DNA of 40,304 bases from a virus, in IMG/VR virus record IMGVR_UViG_3300017963_000137, positions 1 to 40,304 of that record, one strand, 5' to 3'. The notes beneath the pieces were generated by a model, which did no database searches, was not told where the DNA came from, and was given only the letters and a program-made list of their open reading frames with translations. Every line of letters begins with the position of its first letter. The first letter of the stretch is position 1. The position numbers were made by a program, and so were the translations under genes. This document shows, in pieces, positions 6,202 through 13,552 of this stretch.

Positions 6202-6525
6202 TCACTCCTTGTCTTTAATCGTGGTCACTAAGGCTTTCCACATTATGTCCGGGGGGGTGGTGTGGAAAAACCAATTTTCACAAAACGGATTCCCAAATGA
6301 TTTGAAACCTCGTAAGAATTTTAAATATGTTACTCTCTCTATTATACCCATCCTCCCAAATATCTCCGCCCATTGGGCATAGGTGGCTTGCTTGGGGTCT
6401 TGGGGGTTGTAATCAGAAATATATATATGAGCAGCAGGATTTTTTCTTTTAAAACCACAAGACACGGGGCAATACGTCCACCCCATCCACTCAGCTACCA
6501 TCCGCTTGTCATCTTCCAGGGTCAT
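6202..6525 (-). CDS. Hypothetical protein with ABA-sandwich-like N-terminus, 107 aa
   Basis: The start has a good AAAGGAGA site. The N-terminal VAEWMGW segment, followed by a short insert and a DPKQATYAQWAEIF stretch, resembles small phage proteins of the ABA-sandwich type, which commonly begin with a [KR]-x-A-E-W-[ML]-G-W motif. Their function is unknown. The C-terminal half is aromatic. The assignment is suggestive only. The 79 bp downstream of this gene hold no convincing gene. Confidence 0.5.
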   Translation of the reverse strand: MTLEDDKRMVAEWMGWTYCPVSCGFKRKNPAAHIYISDYNPQDPKQATYAQWAEIFGRMGIIERVTYLKFLRGFKSFGNPFCENWFFHTTPPDIMWKALVTTIKDKE

Positions 6526-6604
6526 TGTCTGTCTCCTTTCCTTTATTGGTTGTCTTTGGTCCGCTCAAGCGGGACTTCCTTCTCATCACTTTTAATTTGA
6601 CTTT

Positions 6605-7243
6605 CTATCCTTCAGGAAAATATTTAGATACTTGAATGTGCCGGTCTTTTACTCTCTCATCCTTCATTACTTTTCTTGGTCCCATCCTAAAAAGATTAGA
6701 GGCAAGGTTTAATGCCCCCCCATATTGCGCACCAGATAAACCAAAATTCTTTATGGTTTTGTTTTCAAAAGAGTGTTTTTCAATTTTATCTCGATCTTTC
6801 TTCCAGCCTTCAGTGCTCTCCCATTTTGAGTGGTCATAGTTCTCACTTAACATGTGCCTTAAAATCTCCGCTGCTGTAATTTGAATTGCTTGCTCATATC
6901 CTGGGCCTATGCCACCCATCTCAATAGACCAAACCCCCTTACCAGCATCCCATCTGTCAAGCCAGTCTTGAGCATCCTTACCATAAAGAGTTATTGCTTG
7001 GTATTCTTTTTCCTCTTCAGTGGTGCGGTAATAGACTTTCTTTCCATCAATAAACAGCCCCCTAACAGGATGGCCCATGCCCTTACCATAAAACCTTGCC
7101 GTCATACCAACCTTTGGCTCTACCGGAGAATCGGAGGGAACAAAAAAACACAGGCATTTGTCATGTGTTATTGTCCAACCTTCACCACATTTTTCAACCT
7201 TCTCTATTTTGTGGTCTTTAAATTCTGTGTCTTTTGGATACAT
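6605..7243 (-). CDS. Hypothetical protein, 212 aa
   Basis: No family is recognised. The N-terminal 65 residues look like a small beta domain (GEGWTITHD, then a hydrophobic FFVP stretch and PKVGMTARFYGKG), followed by a charged helical part containing YRTTEEEKEYQ and a Gly/Asn-rich C-terminus. The first part resembles small phage domains often fused to others in early operons. The start is supported by AAGGAG. The gene sits in the early block between the SMC-like ATPase and the zinc ribbons. Confidence 0.6.
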   Translation of the reverse strand: MYPKDTEFKDHKIEKVEKCGEGWTITHDKCLCFFVPSDSPVEPKVGMTARFYGKGMGHPVRGLFIDGKKVYYRTTEEEKEYQAITLYGKDAQDWLDRWDAGKGVWSIEMGGIGPGYEQAIQITAAEILRHMLSENYDHSKWESTEGWKKDRDKIEKHSFENKTIKNFGLSGAQYGGALNLASNLFRMGPRKVMKDERVKDRHIQVSKYFPEG

Positions 7244-7268
7244 ATCTACTCCTTGTTATTGGTTGTCC

Positions 7269-7358
7269 TCATTTTGGGTGGGTAGTGGCAGGGGTCCATT
7301 TCCCTGAATCCTCAGTGCGCACCAGAGGTATTGCCATCGCCACACTACCCGTTTTCAT
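7269..7358 (-). CDS. Possible 29-aa peptide gene
   Basis: An ATG at 7358 is preceded by AAAGGATAAG, and a short frame runs to 7269 between two accepted genes. The region also contains an 8-bp inverted repeat (GGGTAGTG at 7280-7287, CACTACCC at 7343-7350), so it could instead be a structured spacer. Evidence is weak. Confidence 0.25.
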   Translation of the reverse strand: MKTGSVAMAIPLVRTEDSGKWTPATTHPK

Positions 7359-7361
7359 CAC

Positions 7362-7526
7362 TTATCCTTTACCATCCCCCGCCCAGGTTTGATAATATTT
7401 GCGCTTGATTATTTTCCACTTCATTTTGAGCCTTTCGATGGAGCCGACCCAGGGAGTTTTTAACATTGCCAGATGTCGTTGCACATTCCCCGGGCCGGCA
7501 AACAAATTCAAAGTTTTAACTGTCAT
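7362..7526 (-). CDS. Small basic protein, 54 aa
   Basis: The ATG at 7526 lies 11 bp inside the end of the SMC-like ATPase gene; a start at 7586 would overlap it by 71 bp and is less likely. The protein is strongly basic (KMKWKIIKRKYY) with an NLFAGPGN segment near the N-terminus. It might bind nucleic acid, but no domain is recognised. Confidence 0.45.
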   Translation of the reverse strand: MTVKTLNLFAGPGNVQRHLAMLKTPWVGSIERLKMKWKIIKRKYYQTWAGDGKG

Positions 7527-8802
7527 TTTTGGTTGTTTTGGAATTAGTTTTCTCGGCCTCACCTCCTTTCGGTTGTTTGATTTCACCCTCTTCGATATAT
7601 ATTCCTACTGTACCGGACTCATCCACTTTTTCGATCCATACCTGGTAGTCGTTATCCTTGGCAAGTTCGCTGATGACTGCCATTGAATCGCTATCAAGGA
7701 GCGAGCCATCAGTTATTCTGAGAACTTTTAGTTTAGGGTTTAAGGCCATGGAAACCGACAACCCCACTTTTATTTTCTCTGCTGCTGAAATCTGTTCCAG
7801 GGGGATCCCGTTGAATTCTACGACACCATCACCGATGGAAAGCCCCTCTATTGGAAAGGTAGCGTTTTTCAGGGCCTCGGCTTTTGCTTTTATTATCCCC
7901 TCCAATTGCTTTGTCTGGGTTTCATAAAGCTCTGAATATTTGTCGGCCTCCTTTTTGACTTCGGAATAAGCTGCGTTTTCTCTATACATCCGGTTTGCCG
8001 TGTCTAGGCTGTCAATCTTTCGCCGGACTTCCTCCTCGTCTTTGAGTATACTGCCCTCCAGTTCTTTCTTGAATTGTGCAAGTTGATCCTCACCCTGTTT
8101 AATATGCTTTTTTATTTCCTGGGCCTCTGCCTCCAGGCGTTCCAGGGTTTGACGGCTCGTTTTTATGTTGGTTTCAAGGTTGCCGGCGACGTTGGCTTTT
8201 TCCTCGATCTTCCGGTTGTGTTCCCGGACGGCATCCAGCTCGTCAAACAAATCCTTGCTATTTACCTCTCTCTCCGGGGCGTCCTTATGCAAGGACATGC
8301 CAGAAAGTTTTGCTGCAAGTGGTTTGCTCTGCCTGCCGGTATCGGTGCGTTCCTGGTAAAGCCTTTGGTATTTGCTGTCGAACTCCTCAATATTAATATT
8401 AACCAGGTTTGCCAGAATATCGGCCTGTTCTTTGGGCTTCCGGTTTATAAAATCCATGGGATCGAATGATATTTTTCCGACGATGTTATTAAGAAACGTC
8501 TGGGGGGATCTTTTAATGTCGCCATCCTTGGTTACAATAGTAAGGTATGTACCTTTTTCATTAAACGTCCTGGTAATGACGAATTCCCCGCAATCAATTT
8601 CAACCCGGGCGGTTTCTTCGCCGTCGCGGATCGGCCTCCCCGGGATAGCATCCTTACCGGCAAAGGCATATAGGATACTGTCGAGAATTGAAGTTTTCCC
8701 CGAACCGTTTTTTCCTGTCAGGGTGACGATATTGTCAGAGGGTGTTATTTCAACAGCCTTAAGCCGTTTTATATTTTCTGAAGTCAATTGAATTATTTTC
8801 AT
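7516..8802 (-). CDS. SMC/RecF-like AAA ATPase of the recombination cassette
   Basis: The 428-residue protein begins like SbcC, Rad50 and RecF: a first strand, then Walker A GKNGSGKT at 30-37 and an RDGEETARVEI strand. The middle (about 150-300) is a coiled coil. The C-terminal lobe has an AAEKIKVGLSVSMAL segment in the signature position and LRITDGSLLDSDSM where Walker B would be. The usual Asp-Glu pair is replaced by a DG...LLD pattern, which I believe is typical of this phage subfamily. It lies directly downstream of the RecT-like and exonuclease genes and probably assists DNA end processing. It has the AAAGGCTCA leader. Confidence 0.85.
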   Translation of the reverse strand: MKIIQLTSENIKRLKAVEITPSDNIVTLTGKNGSGKTSILDSILYAFAGKDAIPGRPIRDGEETARVEIDCGEFVITRTFNEKGTYLTIVTKDGDIKRSPQTFLNNIVGKISFDPMDFINRKPKEQADILANLVNINIEEFDSKYQRLYQERTDTGRQSKPLAAKLSGMSLHKDAPEREVNSKDLFDELDAVREHNRKIEEKANVAGNLETNIKTSRQTLERLEAEAQEIKKHIKQGEDQLAQFKKELEGSILKDEEEVRRKIDSLDTANRMYRENAAYSEVKKEADKYSELYETQTKQLEGIIKAKAEALKNATFPIEGLSIGDGVVEFNGIPLEQISAAEKIKVGLSVSMALNPKLKVLRITDGSLLDSDSMAVISELAKDNDYQVWIEKVDESGTVGIYIEEGEIKQPKGGEAEKTNSKTTKNDS

Positions 8803-8823
8803 TGTGAGCCTTTCTTTTAATGG

Positions 8824-9654
8824 TTATTCTGGAATTTTATCCCCTGTTGCCAGGTCGTAATCGTTATCAGTGAATAGTGCCTGCCGGACCTTTTCCTTCT
8901 CTGCCTGGGTAACGGCAAGCCCCTTGCCCAGTTCCGCAATGCAGACAGCTTTCAAAAAGTCCTCATCGCTGAGGGCGCTGTCAACATCCTCGCGGGCTCG
9001 CTTTACCTCGTCGATGAGTTCGAATCGTACCAGGGCCGGGGCAGCCGAGGCAATCCCATTCTGGATGGTAAAGTCGTCCTCGCACTGCAGGCCGGTAATC
9101 CCCATAGCTTTTTTCAGGGCATGAGTTTCGGCGACCTTCTTTATCATGTCGGCCGGGTGGGTCTGCCAGGGCCCTGGCCGGCTGAACTTCTTGCAATACG
9201 TTTTGAAGTCCACCAGCTCGATGGTAGGTTCCCCGCCTTTCCGGAATACCATGGCCCAGGCCCCGACGATCTCCCCCCGCTTTGCCACGTCCAGGGTGGT
9301 GATGTTGTGGGTGATATGCTTCCGGGCCGGGTCGATGCTGAAATCGTCGTTCACCCGGATTTCACAGGAACGGATCCCCCCGAAGTATGGGTTTTTCTGG
9401 GCTGCCTTTAGGAATCCGTCGCGGCCGGCAAACACCAGCAGATTCTTTTTATTGTCCTTGTAGCACCAGATCTCTTTCATAAAGGGATTTAAATCGACGG
9501 ACTTGCACACGTTCAGGAAATAGGCGAGCTCCAGGTTTGTAGTATTTTTTGCCACCGTGCTTTTGATGATAGCGACGTGCTCCGGTTTCATGTCCACCGT
9601 GTCGCTGATTTTAACATCCTGGATGGTTGTCGGGATAATCAGATCGTCTGCCAT
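8824..9654 (-). CDS. RecT/Bet-family single-strand annealing protein
   Basis: The 276-residue protein matches the RecT family (lambda Bet-like branch). Recognisable blocks are LAYFLNVCKSVDLNPF, a FAGRDGFLKAA segment, GEIVGAWAMVFRKG and the WQTHPADMIKKVAETHAL block with KKAMGITG. Such proteins bind single-stranded DNA and anneal it to complementary strands, often the lagging strand. It is translationally coupled (TAATG) to the exonuclease that would produce its substrate. The C-terminal 70 residues are acidic and variable. Confidence 0.92.
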   Translation of the reverse strand: MADDLIIPTTIQDVKISDTVDMKPEHVAIIKSTVAKNTTNLELAYFLNVCKSVDLNPFMKEIWCYKDNKKNLLVFAGRDGFLKAAQKNPYFGGIRSCEIRVNDDFSIDPARKHITHNITTLDVAKRGEIVGAWAMVFRKGGEPTIELVDFKTYCKKFSRPGPWQTHPADMIKKVAETHALKKAMGITGLQCEDDFTIQNGIASAAPALVRFELIDEVKRAREDVDSALSDEDFLKAVCIAELGKGLAVTQAEKEKVRQALFTDNDYDLATGDKIPE

Positions 9655-10520
9655 TATTCACCCTCCTCAAGTACCCTTTTGATCTCCCAGAAGGGAACAT
9701 CAATCGGCTCGACCAGGTTTGAATAGCCGTTCTGCAGCTGCGGGTCCGTGTCCATATAATCGGCAAACCGTCGCAAGGCGACTTTATACAGGTGATGCCC
9801 AGTTTCCAGCGATTCCGTGCCCAGGCCATACACCGCGCACCCAAAGGGACGGCAGTTCTCTGCTGTAATGAAGCAAAACGCCTGCCGTTGTTTGTTCAGC
9901 GCCTCCCAGCCGTCAACGTACATTGCCGCCTGGATATGATACCCATAATTTGCGATATCCTTGGAAAAACTGGATTTACTGGCGTTTTTCGTAGTTTTCA
10001 GGTCCGAAACGCTTTCCTTGTCTACCATATCGAGCCGGCCCTTGCAGGGGATCCCCGTATCCTCGTCATGCCAGACAATGGAAACCTGTTTCTGGGATTC
10101 CGCCACTATCCGGGCAGCAGCCTCATTTTCCCGGATTGCCTGCCCGATAAGCCGGGCGACGTCCATCTGTTCCAGGGTGACCGGGGTAATTCCCTCGGCT
10201 TCCATGTCCTCAATCATCTTTTTCGCCGAATTCAGGCGGGTGGAGAACGGTTTCATAATCCCCTTGGCATCCGGGGCCGTGGCCGGCAGCACCCCGAAGC
10301 GGTCCATGGCCCGGGGCTCCAGGATGATAGCATCCACCAGGGAGCCGATTATCATGGGATCCGAGGGTTTGTGCTCCTCGTCCATGGCGTGTTTCAGGTG
10401 CTTCGCGCTCCGCAGGGCAGGCCCTACCATGTGCGAGCTGAAAGCATCCCAGGCGAGATATTCGTCCAGGGAAATGCCCTTATAAACCCCGGGCTCGGGT
10501 ACTTTTTTCATTTTATCCAT
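9654..10520 (-). CDS. RecE/lambda-exonuclease-like PD-(D/E)XK nuclease (DUF3799 type)
   Basis: This 288-residue protein has the pattern of the RecE C-terminal/DUF3799 exonucleases: YLAWDAFSSH near the N-terminus, GSLVDAIILEP at 59-69, GRLDMV with Asp164, then the catalytic DLK at 173-175 and YHIQAAMYVDGW with Gln197. Such enzymes degrade one DNA strand from ends and hand the other to RecT. In the family the first block is usually G-x-x-x-H-x-x-x-L-E-P; here the histidine position is Asp63, which may be a family variant. The start at 10520 has TGGAGGA upstream. Confidence 0.88.
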   Translation of the reverse strand: MDKMKKVPEPGVYKGISLDEYLAWDAFSSHMVGPALRSAKHLKHAMDEEHKPSDPMIIGSLVDAIILEPRAMDRFGVLPATAPDAKGIMKPFSTRLNSAKKMIEDMEAEGITPVTLEQMDVARLIGQAIRENEAAARIVAESQKQVSIVWHDEDTGIPCKGRLDMVDKESVSDLKTTKNASKSSFSKDIANYGYHIQAAMYVDGWEALNKQRQAFCFITAENCRPFGCAVYGLGTESLETGHHLYKVALRRFADYMDTDPQLQNGYSNLVEPIDVPFWEIKRVLEEGE

Positions 10521-10626
10521 TTGATTCCTCCAGAATTGAACGTAATGTGGGTAATTTCAATTTTCCGCCAGGATCTCGGCCTCAGATAAGCAAAGACACG
10601 CTGAAGCCGGGAGGGCGGGAAATCGG

Positions 10627-10782
10627 CTAAGAATGCGTTTCTGATGCTCCATCAATTTTTAAATATTGCTTCACGGCCTGTTCTATCAGGTGGCTGCGGG
10701 TGCAAAGCTGCCTTTTTCGCTCATTATCGAGCTTTTCCAGGATTTCAGGGTGAAACATTACCGGAACTTGCTTTTTTTCCAT
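10627..10782 (-). CDS. Ribbon-helix-helix regulator, 51 aa
   Basis: The start at 10782 follows AAAGGGGA; a longer start would include the promoter. The protein has a short strand (KQVPVMFHPEI), a helix (LEKLDNERKRQL) and a turn then helix (RSHLIEQAVKQYL), the fold of Arc/CopG/MetJ DNA-binding proteins, which act as dimers. It is the first gene behind the leftward promoter and lies beside the divergent rightward promoter, so it is the best candidate for an early transcription switch and for repression of its own operon. No other repressor is visible. About 106 bp between it and the exonuclease gene hold no gene. Confidence 0.75.
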   Translation of the reverse strand: MEKKQVPVMFHPEILEKLDNERKRQLCTRSHLIEQAVKQYLKIDGASETHS

Positions 10783-10810
10783 AAAAAATCCCCTTTCGGT
10801 TGTTATTTTA

Positions 10811-10839
10811 ATTTTAAATATAAATCGTAGAAATGTCAA
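10811..10839 (-). promoter_or_regulatory. Leftward early promoter
   Basis: On the minus strand TTGACA (10839-10834) is followed after 17 bp by TAAAAT (10816-10811), a near-consensus sigma70 promoter. It should drive the regulator, recombination and replication genes. The -10 element overlaps one copy of the motif TTTAAATAT (10813-10821). Confidence 0.8.
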
Positions 10840-10899
10840 ATAAAAAAAAAGTATTTTTCATATTGACGCTCGTATAAAATATATTTAAAATTTAAATAT
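10813..10899. promoter_or_regulatory. Candidate operators for the ribbon-helix-helix regulator
   Basis: Three copies of the 9-mer TTTAAATAT (10813-10821, 10881-10889 inverted, 10891-10899) lie in the divergent promoter region and overlap both -10 boxes. Ribbon-helix-helix proteins bind short repeated sites such as these. The region is AT-rich, so some copies may arise by chance, but their position on both promoters argues for operators. Confidence 0.45.
10863..10891 (+). promoter_or_regulatory. Rightward early promoter
   Basis: TTGACG at 10863-10868 and TAAAAT at 10886-10891 are separated by 17 bp. Transcription should start near 10898, so the ATG at 10898 would be at the very 5' end, and the ATG at 10934 is the better start for the first gene. 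Two copies of the TTTAAATAT motif lie on or beside the -10 (inverted at 10881-10889, direct at 10891-10899). Confidence 0.8.
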
Positions 10900-10933
10900 G
10901 AACTTCACAACAACCACTAACCGGGAGAACAAA

Positions 10934-11155
10934 ATGAACCAGACAACGATCAAGCCTACTCTTAAGGACATGCCGGATGGTACCTTTTTCGTAAACCCTC
11001 TGAACTATTATAAAATGCAACTGGCATCCCTGATAGTCCGGCATATTAAAGCGGTACGCCCTGAATACTACAAACCCGCCATTTTGATGGAGGTTAAAAG
11101 GTATCTGGACAAGGGCGACCATTACGAGGAAATCCTGAAGCGGTTTTACGTTTAA
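10934..11155 (+). CDS. Hypothetical early protein, 73 aa
   Basis: The start at 10934 is preceded by CGGGAGAAC. An in-frame ATG at 10898 coincides with the expected transcription start and has no ribosome site. The protein is a small helical, charged protein (LASLIVRHIKAVRPEYY, then EVKRYLDKGDHYEEI). It is the first gene expressed from the rightward early promoter, a position often used for proteins that modify host functions. No family is recognised. Confidence 0.6.
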   Translation: MNQTTIKPTLKDMPDGTFFVNPLNYYKMQLASLIVRHIKAVRPEYYKPAILMEVKRYLDKGDHYEEILKRFYV

Positions 11156-11177
11156 TCACCCACACCCCGGAGGACTT

Positions 11178-11456
11178 ATGCAAGTAATAACCATCCCCAT
11201 TGACTTTATCATCGAAAACGACGGCGAGGAGATCACGGCTGTCCGTTTCGGAGCCCACACCAAGGGCGAGCACGGGGAAAATAAAAACATCGCCGACATT
11301 CTCCCGCAGGCGGATTTCGACGAGCTGGAAAAACTATGCAATTGGTACCCGGAGCAGCCGGCAGAGACTAAGGAAGATATCGAAGCCGCCCGGGCCGACT
11401 ATATGCTGGATCAAATGAAGGACGAGCAAATGGAAAGGAAAAGTTATGCCGACTAA
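11178..11456 (+). CDS. Hypothetical early protein, 92 aa
   Basis: A strong CGGAGGA site precedes the ATG. The protein starts with a beta-hairpin-like segment (VITIPIDFIIENDGEEITA) and continues into an acidic helical part ending in KDEQMERKSY. It is acidic overall, as many phage inhibitors and DNA mimics are, but that is only a general resemblance. Function unknown. Confidence 0.6.
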   Translation: MQVITIPIDFIIENDGEEITAVRFGAHTKGEHGENKNIADILPQADFDELEKLCNWYPEQPAETKEDIEAARADYMLDQMKDEQMERKSYAD

Positions 11457-11625
11457 AATTACAATCCCATTCGAGGCACTGGCTGAAAACTGCAGTTCCC
11501 GCCTCACCGAATTCGACAACGGCTCCGTGGAACGCTGCGGAATATCTGTAATGGACTGCTGCGAGGATAATGCCGAGCAGTGCCCTATCGTGGCCCAGCA
11601 TGGCGAAGAAATTGCCCAGGACTGA
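11446..11625 (+). CDS. Cys-rich early protein, 59 aa
   Basis: The ATG at 11446 overlaps the previous gene by 11 bp and has a GGAAAGGAAAAG site. The start resembles that of the previous protein (MPTKITIPFE against MQVITIPIDF), so the two may be related. Six cysteines are present, including an adjacent pair (MDCCED), which suggests metal binding. It just misses a 60-residue cut-off but fits the operon well. Confidence 0.55.
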   Translation: MPTKITIPFEALAENCSSRLTEFDNGSVERCGISVMDCCEDNAEQCPIVAQHGEEIAQD

Positions 11626-11773
11626 GTTCGAAGCCTGGTGTCGCCGGCAGTGGCAAATAGCCCACGAAAAGCGCAACCAGGTCCGGCACCCGGATAAAAT
11701 CGACTATTGGTTCAACAGGTGTGAATTTTTCAGAGAGATTTTAAGTAAATTAACAGGAAAGGAAAAACTATGA
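11600..11773 (+). CDS. Small basic protein, 57 aa
   Basis: The preferred start is the internal ATG at 11600, because the frame upstream lies entirely inside the previous gene. No strong ribosome site is visible, so it probably relies on coupling. The protein is helical, basic and aromatic (EFEAWCRRQWQIAHEKRN, then YWFNRCEFFREIL). Function unknown. Its stop overlaps the next start. Confidence 0.5.
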   Translation: MAKKLPRTEFEAWCRRQWQIAHEKRNQVRHPDKIDYWFNRCEFFREILSKLTGKEKL

Positions 11774-11952
11774 TCAATCATATCGAAATAGAAAAAGATC
11801 CGAATTGGAAGTTCCGCCGGCAGGCAGGCCGAAAGAAATTTCGCGACTGTATTGGGAAGTTGTCAGTCTCAAAAGGCACAAATCCGGAATTTGTTGCCCG
11901 GCTCATGCAGGCAAGGCCCCACACTCTAATTGTCGATGGGGAATATATATGA
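11770..11952 (+). CDS. Small basic protein, 60 aa
   Basis: The ATG overlaps the upstream stop (ATGA) and has an AGGAAAGGAAA site. The protein is basic (FRRQAGRKKFRDC) and could bind nucleic acid. No family is recognised. The gene is coupled at both ends. Confidence 0.55.
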   Translation: MINHIEIEKDPNWKFRRQAGRKKFRDCIGKLSVSKGTNPEFVARLMQARPHTLIVDGEYI

Positions 11953-12146
11953 GGGAATTAATCGACAAGCTACTCGCAAAAAATCTGATTTCTATCGCCA
12001 CGGCGGACGTGATTATCGCGGAACATGAAAAAGAAAAAGCCAAATATGCCGAGGATATTTCCAGGCTCGCCCAGGAGAAAATAAAGCTCCAGGAGGCCGG
12101 CGCGAAAATACTCCAAAACGTCGAACAAGTATTAAAGGAGATCTGA
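11949..12146 (+). CDS. Coiled-coil protein, 65 aa
   Basis: The ATG at 11949 overlaps the upstream stop as ATGA. A frame extended upstream would only duplicate the previous gene. Residues about 25-62 (EHEKEKAKYAEDISRLAQEK and on) form a clear amphipathic helix with heptad spacing. It may oligomerise or bind a partner. Function unknown. Confidence 0.55.
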   Translation: MRELIDKLLAKNLISIATADVIIAEHEKEKAKYAEDISRLAQEKIKLQEAGAKILQNVEQVLKEI

Positions 12147-12149
12147 ATT

Positions 12150-12611
12150 ATGTATATTAAAATCACCCTATTATTGATCCTCATCCTTCTGGTATCGTGT
12201 GCCGATGAATCCGGGGATATTCTTTCGGTCTCTCCCGGGCCGAGCGTAGAACCGGACACGGCCACGGTGCCAGAGGACTCCACCACCCCGCCGGATACTA
12301 TCACAGAACCAGAGGACACGACGGCCACGCCCGACACCTCATTCTATGTCCGGATCCGGAATAGTACAAGCCAGCATTTCGACTCTATTCTGGTATATGA
12401 GGATTATATGTACCGGGACATTGCACCCGGGGACCTCACAGACTACCAGGAGCACGAAACCATGGAGAATTTTGTCTTTATGGAGTTTTATATCGGCCCG
12501 GATATTCTCAGCTTATATGAGTCCGGGGCCTGGTGTGACGGCTTCGGGAAAAACACGTTTGAGCTTTATGAGGATTCGGGAATCGCTTTCCGCTGCATTA
12601 CTGAGCAATAA
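12150..12611 (+). CDS. Lipoprotein, candidate superinfection-exclusion factor
   Basis: Residues 1-17 are a lipoprotein signal: a short basic start, the hydrophobic run LLLILILLVS and the lipobox Cys17. A Pro/Thr/Asp/Glu-rich linker of about 55 residues follows, then a domain of about 80 residues with Tyr and acidic residues and two cysteines (WCDGFG, FRC) near its end. The mature protein should be attached to a host membrane by its lipid. Phage lipoproteins made early, such as those of T5 and some Bacteroidota phages, often block receptors or lysis from within. It ends the rightward early operon, and a terminator follows directly. Confidence 0.7.
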   Translation: MYIKITLLLILILLVSCADESGDILSVSPGPSVEPDTATVPEDSTTPPDTITEPEDTTATPDTSFYVRIRNSTSQHFDSILVYEDYMYRDIAPGDLTDYQEHETMENFVFMEFYIGPDILSLYESGAWCDGFGKNTFELYEDSGIAFRCITEQ

Positions 12612-12615
12612 AAAA

Positions 12616-12637
12616 GCGGGGGCCTGGATTCCCCCGC
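12616..12637. terminator. Rho-independent terminator between converging operons
   Basis: A 7-bp GC stem (GCGGGGG / CCCCCGC) with an 8-nt loop is flanked by an A run on the left and by CTTTTAATTTT on the right, so it can stop transcripts from both sides. It lies 5 bp after the lipoprotein stop and about 60 bp beyond the end of the leftward structural operon. A weaker hairpin (GGAGA/TCTCC) lies at about 12663-12690. Confidence 0.85.
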
Positions 12638-12698
12638 CTTTTAATTTTGCGTTCAATTTATAGGAGATCTTTATTATAAAATTATTCTCCCCTGCGTG

Positions 12699-13028
12699 TC
12701 AATTACCATTTTCAAGGGCTTCCAGGACGGCATTGCTCGCTTTCTTTTTTGTCCGCATGGATTCAGCCTTTTCCCTCACTTCCGGCAGGGCCATCAGGAG
12801 TTCAGAAATCGCCACCATGTCATTATGGCGCTGCTGATCCAACTCCTTTTTTACCTGCACGATGGTGTCGTTTATCTCTGTTTTTACCGAGTCCTCCACC
12901 ACCCAGTAAATGGCTTTCTGGCCGAAAACGACAGCTCCCCCTATGCTGCCTCCCCCGAAAATAGCGGCCACGAGCAGCCATGCTGCATGTAGTTCCTGGA
13001 TTTTCGCGATTATACCCTTTTTACCCAT
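12699..13028 (-). CDS. Membrane protein with coiled-coil tail, 109 aa (holin or spanin-like)
   Basis: The ATG at 13028 has an AAAGGAT site; an upstream GTG is less likely. After a basic N-terminus (MGKKGIIAKI) a transmembrane helix is clear at about residues 15-35 (AAWLLVAAIFGGGSIGGAV), followed by a charged helical domain. As the last gene of the tail operon it is where many phages put lysis genes. It could be an inner-membrane spanin (Rz-like) or a one-helix holin. No outer-membrane partner is recognised nearby. Confidence 0.6.
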   Translation of the reverse strand: MGKKGIIAKIQELHAAWLLVAAIFGGGSIGGAVVFGQKAIYWVVEDSVKTEINDTIVQVKKELDQQRHNDMVAISELLMALPEVREKAESMRTKKKASNAVLEALENGN

Positions 13029-13082
13029 AGTATAAAATCCTTTCAGAACCACTTACAATGGTCCGCATTCACATTTTGTGAA

Positions 13083-13523
13083 TTATTTCTCTGGCAGTGC
13101 TGGAGGGGTTTCATATTTCTCCGGGGAAGCGATATTTTCGAATATTTCAGGGAAATTGGCAATCACACCCAGGGGCCTTTTCTCCGCAGGGATAAGCTCC
13201 CAACCCTGTTTCAGGAATTTCAGGTCGCTGTCGTCTACGATAATAAAGTCGTCGGTATCCGTGACATTGTTACAAGCGGCCACGAAATTCATGCAGCCCA
13301 TGGCCTCGTCGAATTTTGCCTTTGTGCCCTTGGCATTCATCATAATTTTGAGGACGTTGAGGTATTGCTGCCTGGTATTTACCTCTACATCGACAAAATC
13401 CTCATTAAGTTTCTGCCCGGTCGGATTGGCCGGGTTTGTATCCGGAACAATAGTGGTTTTTAATTCCTTGCCCGTGTAAGTGGCATCGGCAGCCGGCAGT
13501 TTCAGTTTAAATTGTGGTTTCAT
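13083..13523 (-). CDS. Hypothetical protein in the tail-fibre region, 146 aa
   Basis: No family is recognised. The sequence is soluble, with an acidic FIIVDDSDLKFLKQGW segment, two Cys in the middle and a Pro-rich C-terminus. Position after the fibre gene suggests a fibre accessory, a structural protein or an assembly chaperone. The start carries the AAAGGCTCA leader, which also precedes unrelated genes. Confidence 0.6.
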   Translation of the reverse strand: MKPQFKLKLPAADATYTGKELKTTIVPDTNPANPTGQKLNEDFVDVEVNTRQQYLNVLKIMMNAKGTKAKFDEAMGCMNFVAACNNVTDTDDFIIVDDSDLKFLKQGWELIPAEKRPLGVIANFPEIFENIASPEKYETPPALPEK

Positions 13524-13552
13524 AATTGAGCCTTTCTTTTAATGGTTTGGGT

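Noticed and set aside
10627-10782. Antitoxin of a toxin-antitoxin pair
   Set aside because: The ribbon-helix-helix protein has no toxin-like neighbour in its operon; the next gene is the exonuclease. A promoter regulator fits better.
10898-10933. Upstream ATG for the first rightward early gene
   Set aside because: It lies at the expected transcription start without a ribosome site; the ATG at 10934 has one.
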